A stretch of 25,517 bases of DNA from positions 1 through 25,517 of IMG/VR virus record IMGVR_UViG_3300010885_053547. The stretch is one strand, 5' to 3'. Both the position numbers and the translations under genes were made by a program. The notes under the pieces are model-generated. The model worked only from the letters and a program-made list of their open reading frames with translations, did no database searches and was not told the origin of the DNA. The first letter of the stretch is position 1, and every line of letters starts with the position of its first letter. Positions 8,234-16,873 of the stretch are shown here, piece after piece. This stretch comes from a virus.

Positions 8234-9481
8234 ATGCCTAGAAATCAAAGGGAAGAAGTTAATTTTCGATTTACTGAAAATAATGTTGAATATTCATTTT
8301 CTGATGTTTTTGTTCCTAGTGATATTTTTGTAGAAGGTGATTTATGGGCTTGGGGAAGTAGAGCTTCAGGATCACTTGGTAATAATGAGGCATCAACAGT
8401 TGGACAAAGAAGTATTCCAATCACTTTACCATTAGTAGCAGGAAAATTGGGAGTTTCTAAATGGTCAACTGTTTTTGCTGGTAGTGATTATTCGGCAGCA
8501 ATAAAGACTGATGGATCTTTATGGTTATGGGGAAGCAATTCTGGAAAATTGGGCAATTTTCAAATAAATACTAGATCTACTCCAATTACTACATTTCTTG
8601 GTGGAAATAATTGGTCATCTATTTCCTTAGGAAGAAATCATACGGCAGCAATTAAGACTGATGGATCTTTGTGGTTATGGGGATCTACTAGTTATGGACA
8701 ACTGGGTATTTTTGTTGGAGGAATTACCGCATTCCGAAGCACTCCAATTACTACATTTCTTGGTGGAAGTTGGTTATCAGTTTCTTGTGGAGCATTTCAT
8801 ACAGCAGCAGTCAGGAATGATGGAACAATGTGGTGTTGGGGGAGAAATGATACAGGAGCACTGGGGAATAATAGACCAGGATCGACAAATGCTGCTAATT
8901 ATAGGAGTACTCCAGTCACAACAATTTTGGGTGGAATCAACTGGTCATCTGTTGCATGTGGATATGAATCCACAACATCAATCAAGTCCGATGGGTCATT
9001 ATGGTCTTGGGGTACTGGTAGTGGTGGGCAATTGGGAGACAATAATGTCTTATCTAGAAGCACTCCAGTTACAACACTTTTAGGTGGATTTACTTGGTCA
9101 TCTGTTACTTGTGGATCTTCACACATAGTAGCACTCAAGACTGATGGAACTTTATGGACTTGGGGAAGTAATACTAATGGACAACTTGGAGTCAATAATA
9201 CTACAAATAGAAGAACCCCAGTCACCACATTACTTGGGGGAACCAATTGGAAAACACTTGGTATACTTAATTGTGAAACTATATCTTCAGTAGCAATCAA
9301 AACGGATGGAACTTTATGGACTTGGGGTGCTGGTGGTGATGGACAATTGGGAATTAATGCTACTCCTATAGGTAGAAGTACTCCAGTTACAACAATTATA
9401 GGTGGATATTTTTGGAAGTCGGCTTCCATTGGTCAAAATCATGGATTAGGTATTCAAGTCGCAACTAATGATTTTATTTAA
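8234..9481 (+). CDS. RCC1-type seven-bladed beta-propeller protein C
   Basis: The 415 aa have a ~35-residue N-terminus (MPRNQREEVNFRF) and seven RCC1 blades with LWAWG, LWLWG (twice), MWCWG, LWSWG and LWTWG (twice) starts. Blades 1-5 diverge from those of A and B: KTDGSLWLWG, and SxLGNN in place of GQLGVNN. Blade 6 is nearly identical to A/B at the DNA level, with a 38-nt perfect match (9128-9165 against 1257-1294). It lies 9 nt after the YkgJ-like gene without a clear Shine-Dalgarno. All three RCC1 genes start ATGCC and have similar lengths, so they are paralogues. This copy sits inside the glycan block, linking the propellers to sugar enzymes. Confidence 0.85.
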   Translation: MPRNQREEVNFRFTENNVEYSFSDVFVPSDIFVEGDLWAWGSRASGSLGNNEASTVGQRSIPITLPLVAGKLGVSKWSTVFAGSDYSAAIKTDGSLWLWGSNSGKLGNFQINTRSTPITTFLGGNNWSSISLGRNHTAAIKTDGSLWLWGSTSYGQLGIFVGGITAFRSTPITTFLGGSWLSVSCGAFHTAAVRNDGTMWCWGRNDTGALGNNRPGSTNAANYRSTPVTTILGGINWSSVACGYESTTSIKSDGSLWSWGTGSGGQLGDNNVLSRSTPVTTLLGGFTWSSVTCGSSHIVALKTDGTLWTWGSNTNGQLGVNNTTNRRTPVTTLLGGTNWKTLGILNCETISSVAIKTDGTLWTWGAGGDGQLGINATPIGRSTPVTTIIGGYFWKSASIGQNHGLGIQVATNDFI

Positions 9482-9493
9482 CTTTTAAAAATT

Positions 9494-10273
9494 ATGAAAA
9501 CTCTTTATTTTCTTTCTGGTCTTCCCAGAAGTGGATCTACATTACTAGGTTCTATTCTTTCTCAACATCCAAAACTTCAAGCAACTCCAACATCTCCATT
9601 GGCAGATTTACTTTGTTGGATTGATGATGGATTTTCTAAGTTGGATATTCAATACACTTATGATAAGGATAATATTCAATATAATACTTATCATTCAATT
9701 TTAGAAAACTTTTATAATCATTTAGAAAAACCCTGTATTCTTGACAAACACAGAGGTTGGTGCAAGAATGTTTCTTCTATTGAAAAATTTCTTCACCAAA
9801 AACCAAAAATTATAGCAACCAATCGTAGAATATCAGAAGTTCTTGCTTCTTATATTATTCTTATGGAAAAAAATAAAACTGATAACTTTGTAGATGATCA
9901 TTTAAGAAGAGAGGGAAAGGTGATCACAACAACTAATCGAATTGAATGTCTTTGGAAAAATTATGTATCTGATTCATATGAAAGTTTAGTTTATGGACTT
10001 AAACATTATGGTGAAAATATTCATTTGGTAAATTATAATGATCTTACGCAAAATCCAAAAGAAACAGTTGAAAAAATTTATAAATTTTTAGAATTAGAGT
10101 TTCATCAACACGATTTTTCTAACATTCTAAATACTTGTGCCGAAGATAAGGATCATGCTTGGGGTATTGAAAATCTTCATAAGATTCGTCCAAAACTTCA
10201 AAGAACTTCACCACCTCCAGAGGAAATCATCGGTGAAGAAAATGTAAAACTTTATGATAAATTTAATATATGA
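9494..10273 (+). CDS. PAPS-dependent sulfotransferase family protein
   Basis: The 259 aa start with FLSGLPRSGSTLLGSILSQHP. GLPRSGSTLL at residues 9-18 is the 5'-phosphosulfate-binding loop of sulfotransferases. IIATNRRISEVLASY near residue 111 fits the 3'-phosphate-binding strand and helix (usual 'R.P.....S'), and HLVNYNDLTQNPKETVEKIYKFL near 178 is the usual 'Y.DL..DP......I..FLG' region. The length is normal for bacterial and phage members. It would move sulfate from PAPS to a hydroxyl, probably of a sugar, given the neighbours. It begins 12 nt after propeller C and overlaps the next gene by ATGA at 10270. Confidence 0.82.
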   Translation: MKTLYFLSGLPRSGSTLLGSILSQHPKLQATPTSPLADLLCWIDDGFSKLDIQYTYDKDNIQYNTYHSILENFYNHLEKPCILDKHRGWCKNVSSIEKFLHQKPKIIATNRRISEVLASYIILMEKNKTDNFVDDHLRREGKVITTTNRIECLWKNYVSDSYESLVYGLKHYGENIHLVNYNDLTQNPKETVEKIYKFLELEFHQHDFSNILNTCAEDKDHAWGIENLHKIRPKLQRTSPPPEEIIGEENVKLYDKFNI

Positions 10274-10968
10274 AAAAGATTGAAGTATTTTTGAGACATT
10301 GTTATTACTCAAAGATTCAAGAACAACCAAATAAAGAAAGACCAGATTGGTGGAATAAAGAAAAAGTATTTGAAAACTTTAAGAATACTTTAAATTCTGA
10401 AACTACTAACTATACCATAATCTACGACGAGTATTATGGTAAGATAGAAGATACATTTCTTTCTTCAGAAGAAAATGTTCATATTATCAATGCTGGTGGT
10501 GAAGCAAAAAGTTTTTTAAGAACGATTGAATATATTTTATCAAAAGATTTTGATGATGAAACAATCATTTATTTTCTAGAAGATGATTATGTTCATAGAC
10601 CAAACTGGGATATAATTCTACAAGAAGGATTTGAACTTCCTGTTTCCTATGTAACTCTTTATGACCATAGGGATAAGTATACTGAAATGTATGCTGATTT
10701 GATGAGTAAGATTTTGATTACAGAAAACTCTCATTGGAAACCAGTTCCCTCAACGACAAATACTTTTGCTACAAAGTTTAAAACATTGAAGGAAGATAAG
10801 AGAATTCATTATCAGTATTCTATGAATACAGAACCTACATTAGATCATCAAAAGTTTTTAGAACTAAATCAAAAGGGAAGATACTTAATTTCTTGTCTTC
10901 CTGGTTATTCAACTCATTCTGTAAAGGAATGGATTTCACCTTGTATTGATTGGAGTCAGTATCTATGA
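10270..10968 (+). CDS. Putative glycosyltransferase with EDDY motif
   Basis: The 232 aa contain TIIYFLEDDYVHRPNW, where EDDY at residues 104-107 is placed like the metal-binding acidic motif of GT-A enzymes after a hydrophobic strand. GGEAKSFLRTIEYI just upstream resembles the helix that positions the donor sugar. HWKPVPSTTNTFATKF near residue 157 suggests an acceptor-side region. No membrane segment is present. ATGA overlaps join it to both the sulfotransferase and the GT2-methyltransferase gene. The precise family and sugar are unknown. Confidence 0.6.
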   Translation: MKKIEVFLRHCYYSKIQEQPNKERPDWWNKEKVFENFKNTLNSETTNYTIIYDEYYGKIEDTFLSSEENVHIINAGGEAKSFLRTIEYILSKDFDDETIIYFLEDDYVHRPNWDIILQEGFELPVSYVTLYDHRDKYTEMYADLMSKILITENSHWKPVPSTTNTFATKFKTLKEDKRIHYQYSMNTEPTLDHQKFLELNQKGRYLISCLPGYSTHSVKEWISPCIDWSQYL

Positions 10969-12506
10969 ATATAACTTTATATGCGATTTGTAAAAATGAA
11001 GAAAAGCACATCGAAAAATTTATAGAAAATTCTAAAAATTTTCCTCATACTGTTGTGGTTGACACTGGTAGTACAGATAATACAGTTCAACTTCTACGCG
11101 ATGCTGGTATAGAAGTTTATGAGCATCCTCAAATAAAAAAAGAATTTGACTTCTCAGTAGCAAGAAATCAGGCGCTTTCTTATGTAAAAACTGATTGGGC
11201 ATTTTCTGTCGATTTTAATGAAGATATTCGGGATGTTTATTTTGAAGGATTGGAAATTATTGAAAATGAGTTCACAACATTCAAACATTTAAGATATGAT
11301 GATAATGGAGATGAAAATCCAACACAATCAAATGAAGTTCATGTGAGATTTCATCGTACAAAGAATTATAAGTGGGTCAATGCTGTTCATGAAATGCCAG
11401 TTTTTGTTTCTACTGAAGAATTTTCTGAAGAAGTTTCTATAGAGACATCTATTAAAATCACTAAAAAAATTAATCGGTCAGTTTCAAAAGAACTTTTTTA
11501 CTTTGATATTTGTGAAAGAGAATATCAGAAAGATCCTAATAACTGGTATTATATTTGGTTTATTTTCAATCATTACTTCAATGTTGGAAACTATCAAAAG
11601 GCATTTGAGTTTGGACAAAACTACTTGAATGTTTCTAAAGCATATTTTGATACTTTTAGAATCATTGCATTTATTAGATGTAGTGTTTGTTTAATGCATC
11701 TTCAAGATATGGAGAAATCTGCAAATTATTCTTTTCATGCATTGAGTGAATCTATGAACATGGGAGAACCATATCTATCTCAAGCATTTTCATATCTTAA
11801 TGAGTTATCCAAAAAAATAAACAATCCAAATATTACTGTATTTGCAACTGCTTTTAATTCGGAAACTTTAAGATTTCCAGAAAGACATGAAGCAATTGAT
11901 AAATTATTTTTAACTAATCTTTATGATATTCCCTCAACTTGTTGGACAGGTCATCGAGGATTTGCTGAATGGTTAGTTCGTCATTTAAAACCAAAGGTGA
12001 TTGTTGATCTGGGAGTTGACTGGGGATTTTCAACATTTGCATTTGGAATGCCTAGAATTGGACATGTCTATGGTGTAGATACTTTTGAGGGGGACAAGTT
12101 CACTGGTAAAACTGGGGGGCAAAATTATGATTATGTTATTTCAAAAAGAGAAAAACTTTTTATGAAAGACAATGTAACTTTCATACAGGGGTATTTTGAT
12201 GATATAGCAAAAACCTGGGATAAAAAAATTGACATCTTACATATTGATGGAGACCATTCCTATGATGCAGTTAAAAATGATTTTGAAACTTGGAGTCAAT
12301 TTGTGAGTGAAGATGGAGTTATCTTACTTCATGATACTTGTGTTGAGACTATAAATGGAAATGAATATGGAGTTAAGCAATTCTTTGAAGAAATTGATTT
12401 ACCAAAATGTACATTTACTCATACTTTTGGACTTGGTGTTATTTCAAAAAATCAAAAGTTAATTGATTTGATTCAAAATAATTTTGACTTGTCTAAACCT
12501 TTATGA
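10965..12506 (+). CDS. GT2 glycosyltransferase - SAM methyltransferase fusion
   Basis: I choose ATG 10965 (513 aa) over the in-frame TTG 10950 because it gives the classic GT2 start (ITLYAICKNEEKHI) and an ATGA overlap with the previous stop. Residues 1-~110 form a GT2 domain (VVDTGSTDNT at 31-40, SVARNQAL). The usual acidic 'DADE' is altered to SVDFNEDI (81-88), so activity is uncertain. Residues ~175-285 are helical and TPR-like. Residues ~335-490 are a class I methyltransferase of the Methyltransf_24 type: VDLGVDWGFS (347-356, SAM loop), YGVDTFEG, HIDGDHSYDAV (426-436) and VILLHDTC. The protein could add a sugar and methylate it, or use the GT2 part as a scaffold. Confidence 0.75.
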   Translation: MNITLYAICKNEEKHIEKFIENSKNFPHTVVVDTGSTDNTVQLLRDAGIEVYEHPQIKKEFDFSVARNQALSYVKTDWAFSVDFNEDIRDVYFEGLEIIENEFTTFKHLRYDDNGDENPTQSNEVHVRFHRTKNYKWVNAVHEMPVFVSTEEFSEEVSIETSIKITKKINRSVSKELFYFDICEREYQKDPNNWYYIWFIFNHYFNVGNYQKAFEFGQNYLNVSKAYFDTFRIIAFIRCSVCLMHLQDMEKSANYSFHALSESMNMGEPYLSQAFSYLNELSKKINNPNITVFATAFNSETLRFPERHEAIDKLFLTNLYDIPSTCWTGHRGFAEWLVRHLKPKVIVDLGVDWGFSTFAFGMPRIGHVYGVDTFEGDKFTGKTGGQNYDYVISKREKLFMKDNVTFIQGYFDDIAKTWDKKIDILHIDGDHSYDAVKNDFETWSQFVSEDGVILLHDTCVETINGNEYGVKQFFEEIDLPKCTFTHTFGLGVISKNQKLIDLIQNNFDLSKPL

Positions 12507-13285
12507 AATATATTTTTGAGTATGGTTTATGGGAAAATGATTTTTTTCTTAATGAAATCTTACCAAAAGGAGAAGTTGAGTACATACGACAGGAAAATAT
12601 TGAGAGTACTGAAAATATTTGTGATGTTTTTGCATTTGCTTATAGATTTCATAATTTTTTTGATATTAGAAACACTATACGAAGAATCAAACCAAAAGTA
12701 GTCATCATGACTTCTGATGAGTTTTACCAAGAAAATAATTCAATCTATAATGAACTTGGAAATGAATGTGAATTATTTTTAAGACAATATCATCATTCTG
12801 GAAATACTTATACAACAAATACGATTCATATTCCACTTGGTTATACTAATGGTTGTAAAGTTTTTAATATACCAAAAAAATTAAAGTGGTCTTGGTTTGG
12901 TGAAATTAAAAATGATAGAATTCAAATGTTAAATCAGTTTCGTCAACTTACATCATATTTGATTGGAAATTCTTTACCGAAAGAAGTAATGTGTAAAATT
13001 TATTCAGAATCTGTGTTTGTTCCTTGTGGTCGTGGAAACTCATCTTTGGATTGTTATCGTCTTTATGAAGCATCTATGAATGGTGCAATACCTGTGGTTG
13101 TGGGGTCAAAAGAAGAAATTGAATCTACATTCAAATACGAAGAAAATCCTCCTTGGATTTTTGCTGAAACTTGGAATGAAGCAGTAGAAAAATGTATGAG
13201 CACTGAAATTAATTCTCAAAGTGTGATAGAATGGTGGAATCGACGAATATCTAAAATAAAAACTAAAGTAAAACAAGTATTATGA
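12503..13285 (+). CDS. Exostosin-like (GT47-type) glycosyltransferase
   Basis: In this 260-aa protein, residues ~171-201 (VFVPCGRGNSSLDCYRLYEA, then GAIPVVVG) are the recognisable signature of exostosin-like domains: a nucleotide-sugar-binding half in which 'R......R.YEA...G.IPVV' is conserved. The N-terminal part has alternating strands and helices (VVIMTSDEFY, IHIPLGY). It lacks the long N-terminal stalk of eukaryotic enzymes, as bacterial and phage relatives do. ATGA overlaps connect it to genes on both sides (12503, 13282). It probably transfers a sugar to a growing glycan; the sugar is unknown. Confidence 0.68.
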   Translation: MKYIFEYGLWENDFFLNEILPKGEVEYIRQENIESTENICDVFAFAYRFHNFFDIRNTIRRIKPKVVIMTSDEFYQENNSIYNELGNECELFLRQYHHSGNTYTTNTIHIPLGYTNGCKVFNIPKKLKWSWFGEIKNDRIQMLNQFRQLTSYLIGNSLPKEVMCKIYSESVFVPCGRGNSSLDCYRLYEASMNGAIPVVVGSKEEIESTFKYEENPPWIFAETWNEAVEKCMSTEINSQSVIEWWNRRISKIKTKVKQVL

Positions 13286-13668
13286 AAATTACAATACCCA
13301 TATCTGTAGGAGAACTCATTGATAAAATTACAATTCTTGAAATAAAATCTTTGTTAGTGAATAACGAATATATAGAAAGAGAATTAAATGAACTTTATAA
13401 ATTAAGAAGTACAATAACTCAATACATTTTAGATTGTGAAATTAAACTAAAAAAAGTGAATGAAATTCTGTGGAAAATTGAAGATAAAATCAGACAGAAG
13501 GAAAAAAATGAAGAATTTGATGAAGAATTTATTGAATTGGCACGGAGTGTTTATATTAACAATGATAAAAGATCTGAAATTAAAAAACAAATTAATGAAA
13601 GAACTAATTCTGAATACCGCGAGGTGAAATTTTATGAAAAATATGCTATAATGTCTTCAAATTTGTAA
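13282..13668 (+). CDS. DUF6165-like small helical protein
   Basis: The 128 aa start MKITIPISVGELIDKITILEIKS; the 'SVGELIDKITILEIK' phrase is the hallmark of DUF6165 proteins found in polysaccharide clusters of bacteria. The rest is highly charged and probably coiled-coil (KLKKVNEILWKIEDKIRQKEKNEEFDEEF). No enzyme motif is visible. The position between an exostosin-like gene and a glycosidase-like gene fits the family's usual company. It may be an accessory or scaffold protein, which is inference. Confidence 0.72.
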   Translation: MKITIPISVGELIDKITILEIKSLLVNNEYIERELNELYKLRSTITQYILDCEIKLKKVNEILWKIEDKIRQKEKNEEFDEEFIELARSVYINNDKRSEIKKQINERTNSEYREVKFYEKYAIMSSNL

Positions 13669-13673
13669 AAAGT

Positions 13674-14666
13674 ATGAATAACTTTGTCAAACTGGCCCTT
13701 GAAAATGGTGGATCTATTCATCCGCTTATAATTCCTGCATCTGAGTTACAAGGACCAGCAATTACAAACCCATCTATCTACAATGATAATGGTAGAATTC
13801 TTGTAAATCTCAGAAATATTAACTACACTTTATATCATTCTGAGAAGAAAAAGTTTCAGCATCATTGGGGTCCATTGATCTACATTCATCCCGAGAATGA
13901 TCTTCGTCTTCGCACATGGAATTATATGTGTGAGATGGATGAGAATATGAGAATCAAACGGTATCACCGCATTGATACTTCAAAGCATCCAGATAAAGAA
14001 CTTTGGGAATTTGTTGGACTTGAAGATGCAAGAATTGTTAGATGGAATGGTAAACTTTACACTTGTGGAGTTAGAAGAGATCTAGATACTATTGGTACAG
14101 GAAGAATGGAGTTATGTGAAATTGAAATTACTGAGAATGGTGTAAAAGAAATTAGTCAACATCGTATTCCAACTCCTGGTGATGATAAATCTTATTGTGA
14201 AAAGAATTGGATGCCAATTCTTGATATGCCATATCACTTTGTGAAATGGACTAATGGTACTGAAGTTGTTAAGTATGATATTGAAAAAGGTGCGACAGAA
14301 ACTGTAAAACTTGTTGATTATAAGGAACTTGGTTGCATTGATCTTCGTGGAGGATCGCAAATTATTCCATTTGGTGATGAATATAGATTCTGTTTAAATC
14401 ATGAAACTTTCCTGTTTCAAAGTGAACAAAATAGAAAGGATGGAATCTATAAGCATAGATTTACAGTTTGGGATAAAGATTGGAACATTATAAAAGTATC
14501 TCCACAGTTTTCTTTCTTGAATGCTGAGATTGAGTTTGCAGTGGGTATGTGTGAGTATGGTGATGATTATCTAATGACCTTTGGGTTTCAAGATAATGCT
14601 GCTTATCTCCTTAGAGTATCGCAAAAATTTGTTCAAGATTTTATTTTTAATGAGCAATTGAGTTAA
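13674..14666 (+). CDS. GH43/GH130-like beta-propeller glycan-active protein
   Basis: The 330 aa contain TNPSIYNDNGRILVNLRNINYTLYHSE near residue 31, VGLEDARIVRWNGKLYTCGVRR at residues 114-135, CEKNWMPI, and EIEFAVGMCEYGDDYLMTFG near the C-terminus. The 'GLEDAR' phrase plus repeated strand-turn units resembles the five-bladed glycosidase/phosphorylase superfamily (GH43, GH32, GH130). In GH130 enzymes the matching loop is 'G.EDPR'. It could trim or phosphorolyse a glycan, or bind sugars. No signal peptide is present, so it acts in the host cytoplasm or in the virion. It lies 5 nt after DUF6165 and 4 nt before the next methyltransferase. Confidence 0.6.
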   Translation: MNNFVKLALENGGSIHPLIIPASELQGPAITNPSIYNDNGRILVNLRNINYTLYHSEKKKFQHHWGPLIYIHPENDLRLRTWNYMCEMDENMRIKRYHRIDTSKHPDKELWEFVGLEDARIVRWNGKLYTCGVRRDLDTIGTGRMELCEIEITENGVKEISQHRIPTPGDDKSYCEKNWMPILDMPYHFVKWTNGTEVVKYDIEKGATETVKLVDYKELGCIDLRGGSQIIPFGDEYRFCLNHETFLFQSEQNRKDGIYKHRFTVWDKDWNIIKVSPQFSFLNAEIEFAVGMCEYGDDYLMTFGFQDNAAYLLRVSQKFVQDFIFNEQLS

Positions 14667-14670
14667 ATTT

Positions 14671-15336
14671 ATGAAGATCAATACTTATCATATAAATTGT
14701 TATGGCAGTGTTACGAATTTATGTGAGATTGGATCAAAATATGGAACTGATAAATCACCTGTTTTCAATAATTTGAGCAAAAATTATTATAATCAAGAAT
14801 ATAGACATTCATATACTTCGTTTTATTCTATTTTGTTTTCTACTTTAAAAAATAAAACAATAAATTTTGGGGAAATTGGAATTGCTCACAATGCTTCAAT
14901 TAAAATGTGGAGAGAATATTTTTCAAATGCAAAAATATATGCTTGGGATGGGTCTATTGAAAATATAAAGAAAGCAGAAAATGATCATCTAAATGATGTT
15001 GTATATGATTATATGCATACCTCATATGAAGAATCTATTCAAAAGGCATTTTTGAATAGTGAAGTAAAATTTGATGTATTACTTGATGATGCAAGTCATT
15101 TTTTCTGGGATCAAATAAGAGTAATTCGTTTATGTACTGATTATTTGAAAACTGGATCTCTTTTGATTATTGAAGATATTGATAAAAATTTACCAAATAC
15201 AGATTACATAACAGAGATTACGAAGTATGGTCATGATAAATTTTTTGATGATATTTCATTTATTGAGTTTGATCATAAAAATACTGAATTGGGAGACTTT
15301 AATAATGATAAAATTATTTTAATGGTGGCAAAATAA
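14671..15336 (+). CDS. Class I SAM-dependent methyltransferase
   Basis: The 221 aa have KYGTDKSP near residue 23, RHSYTSFYSILF near 45, and INFGEIGIAHNASIKMWREYF at residues 64-84. The latter is the SAM-binding loop form (EIG...G.S..MW) seen in sugar O-methyltransferases of macrolide and LPS pathways. KIYAWDGS carries the acidic residue ending strand 2. FDVLLDDASHFFWDQIR near 134 and LLIIEDI near 163 are the next core motifs; the Asp and His there may bind metal. Likely role: O-methylation of a sugar made by neighbouring enzymes. Substrate unknown. Confidence 0.7.
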   Translation: MKINTYHINCYGSVTNLCEIGSKYGTDKSPVFNNLSKNYYNQEYRHSYTSFYSILFSTLKNKTINFGEIGIAHNASIKMWREYFSNAKIYAWDGSIENIKKAENDHLNDVVYDYMHTSYEESIQKAFLNSEVKFDVLLDDASHFFWDQIRVIRLCTDYLKTGSLLIIEDIDKNLPNTDYITEITKYGHDKFFDDISFIEFDHKNTELGDFNNDKIILMVAK

Positions 15337-16002
15337 ATGAGTTTAGATTATAGAAATTGTATTAATTTTGCACTTCCATATTTGCCTATGAATTCAATAG
15401 TGATTGATGTTGGATGTAATATCGATCCGATAGTAGAAATGAACTATGCGGAGTGGATTGAAAATTGGAATGATGACTTTACTTTTCTTGTACTGGAAAG
15501 TCTACCTAAAGCAAAATGTATTGGTATAGAACCCCTACATTGGGAAACTTATGAAAAAAGATGGGAAAATGATCCTAGGGTTGATTTATTCAAAATAGGT
15601 TTATCTGATAGAAATTGTTTTGAAACAATATTTTTTCCTGGAGTTCATCATGTTATTTCTAGTTTTTATAAACAAGAATTTTTTAATCAATATGATGTTC
15701 AAACTAAAGAAGTTGAATGCAAAACATTAGATGCATTAAGTTCTGAATTAAACTTGGAGCACATTGATTACTTAAAAATTGATACAGAGGGAGCAGAGTA
15801 TAAAATACTTTCAGGTTCAACAACACTTCTTGAAGACAAAAAAATATCCTTTATTCAATTTGAATATGGTCTTTCGGACAATACTATACCTTCTGTAGAA
15901 CTAATTTGTAACTTGTTAAGTGAATATGACTATAAAGAAGTTTTAACTTCTGGAAGAGAAAAACTGTGGGTAAATGGACAGATATATAAAACAATGAATT
16001 AA
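15337..16002 (+). CDS. FkbM-family SAM-dependent methyltransferase
   Basis: In this 221-aa protein IVIDVGCNID (residues 21-30) is the SAM loop, CIGIEPLHWETYEKRW holds the acidic residue of strand 2, and YLKIDTEGAEYKILSG (145-160) is the diagnostic FkbM phrase 'IKIDVEG.E..VL.G'. FIQFEYGL follows. The ATG directly abuts the previous stop. It stands immediately before a GT2 gene (16011), repeating the FkbM-then-GT2 order of the first two domains of the giant protein at 16874. Likely role: methylation of sugar hydroxyls. Confidence 0.78.
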   Translation: MSLDYRNCINFALPYLPMNSIVIDVGCNIDPIVEMNYAEWIENWNDDFTFLVLESLPKAKCIGIEPLHWETYEKRWENDPRVDLFKIGLSDRNCFETIFFPGVHHVISSFYKQEFFNQYDVQTKEVECKTLDALSSELNLEHIDYLKIDTEGAEYKILSGSTTLLEDKKISFIQFEYGLSDNTIPSVELICNLLSEYDYKEVLTSGREKLWVNGQIYKTMN

Positions 16003-16010
16003 AAATTTAT

Positions 16011-16835
16011 ATGAAAACAAATAATAAAATTTCATTGATATGTGCCTGCAAAAATAGAATTAAACCTCTTTTAATTTCTTTGGCGTCATGGTTATTGATT
16101 GATGAGATTGTAGAAATTATTATTGTTGATTGGAACTCGGATGAACCAATTGATTATATTACTAATTTGGATCCTAAAATTAAAGTAATAAGAGTCTCTG
16201 ATCAAGAATTTTTTAATCAACCACAACCATTAAATTTAGCATTAAAACTTTGTACTCAAGAATTTGTAATAAAAGTCGATTCTGATCATGTTTTTAATCC
16301 TTATTGGAATTTCTTTGATAGGTATGTGATTGATGATAATTCTTTTGTTTGTGGAGATCCTAGTATTAGTAATATAGATGGATCTGTACAACCTTATTTT
16401 GTATATTTAAGAGGAATTCTTTATATTAAAAGAAAGTTTTTGGAAACAGTTGGTGCATGGAACGAAAATATGGGAGAATATTATGGTGGAGAAGATGGTG
16501 AGATAGAAAATAGATTGGAATTATATGGATTAACCAAGCAAAAATTAAACTTGGATTATACACTTATACATATTCCACATTCAAATAAGGAAAGAATTTC
16601 AAATTTTAAGGGATATACTTCTAATACTAATTTGAATGAGTCTGTAAGAGGGCAGTTATCTCAAGGTTTGAGTGGAAATGAATTAGAATGGAATGTTGAA
16701 TATGTTTTAGCTGAGAGTCATATTAATTCTAATGTACAAACATTCTATAATTCTACTTCTTACTATGTTGAACCAAAAACAAACTGGGACATAATTCAAT
16801 TAGACGATCAAAATTATATTGCGAACATGGTATAA
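16011..16835 (+). CDS. GT2-family glycosyltransferase
   Basis: The 274 aa start ISLICACKNR (residues 7-16) and contain EIIIVDWNSDEP, QPQPLNLALK, VIKVDSDHVFNP (DSD at 90-92, metal/nucleotide binding) and YYGGEDGEIENRLELYG (157-173, acceptor loop with ED motif). This is a complete GT2/galactosyltransferase-C-like layout. The whole protein aligns by eye with residues ~208-490 of the giant protein, including the unusual end WDIIQLDDQNYIANMV against WKINQIDDQNYVAED. The two are therefore paralogues from duplication. It lies 8 nt after the FkbM gene. Confidence 0.8.
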   Translation: MKTNNKISLICACKNRIKPLLISLASWLLIDEIVEIIIVDWNSDEPIDYITNLDPKIKVIRVSDQEFFNQPQPLNLALKLCTQEFVIKVDSDHVFNPYWNFFDRYVIDDNSFVCGDPSISNIDGSVQPYFVYLRGILYIKRKFLETVGAWNENMGEYYGGEDGEIENRLELYGLTKQKLNLDYTLIHIPHSNKERISNFKGYTSNTNLNESVRGQLSQGLSGNELEWNVEYVLAESHINSNVQTFYNSTSYYVEPKTNWDIIQLDDQNYIANMV

Positions 16836-16859
16836 TAGTATGAATAAGATAGTTTTTAA

Positions 16860-16865
16860 AAGGAG
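16860..16865 (+). promoter_or_regulatory. Strong ribosome-binding site before the giant glycosyltransferase
   Basis: AAGGAG lies 8 nt before ATG 16874. Most genes in this block rely on stop/start coupling without a good Shine-Dalgarno, so this site suggests independent, strong initiation of the 1476-aa protein after a 38-nt gap. Confidence 0.75.
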
Positions 16866-16873
16866 ATAAAAAT

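Noticed and set aside
8563-8570. AATAAATA late-promoter-like motif inside propeller C, and another at 8146-8153 inside the YkgJ-like gene
   Set aside because: AT-rich coding sequence produces such octamers by chance. The first is deep inside a gene. The second, ~80 nt before propeller C, could be real but is not distinguishable from background.
8899-9429. 176-aa reverse-strand open frame opposite propeller C, and a similar 76-aa one opposite propeller A
   Set aside because: They are complements of the repeated RCC1 blade codons (repeating VVTGVLL and KVPSVL phrases), have no ribosome site, and run against the uniform gene direction.
10950-10964. Upstream TTG start for the GT2-methyltransferase gene
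   Set aside because: It would add five residues before a typical GT2 N-terminus and lose the ATGA coupling used throughout the block.
16832-16837. TATAAT just before the giant gene
   Set aside because: It overlaps the end and stop of the GT2 gene and has no recognisable -35 at 16-18 nt, so it is not called a promoter.
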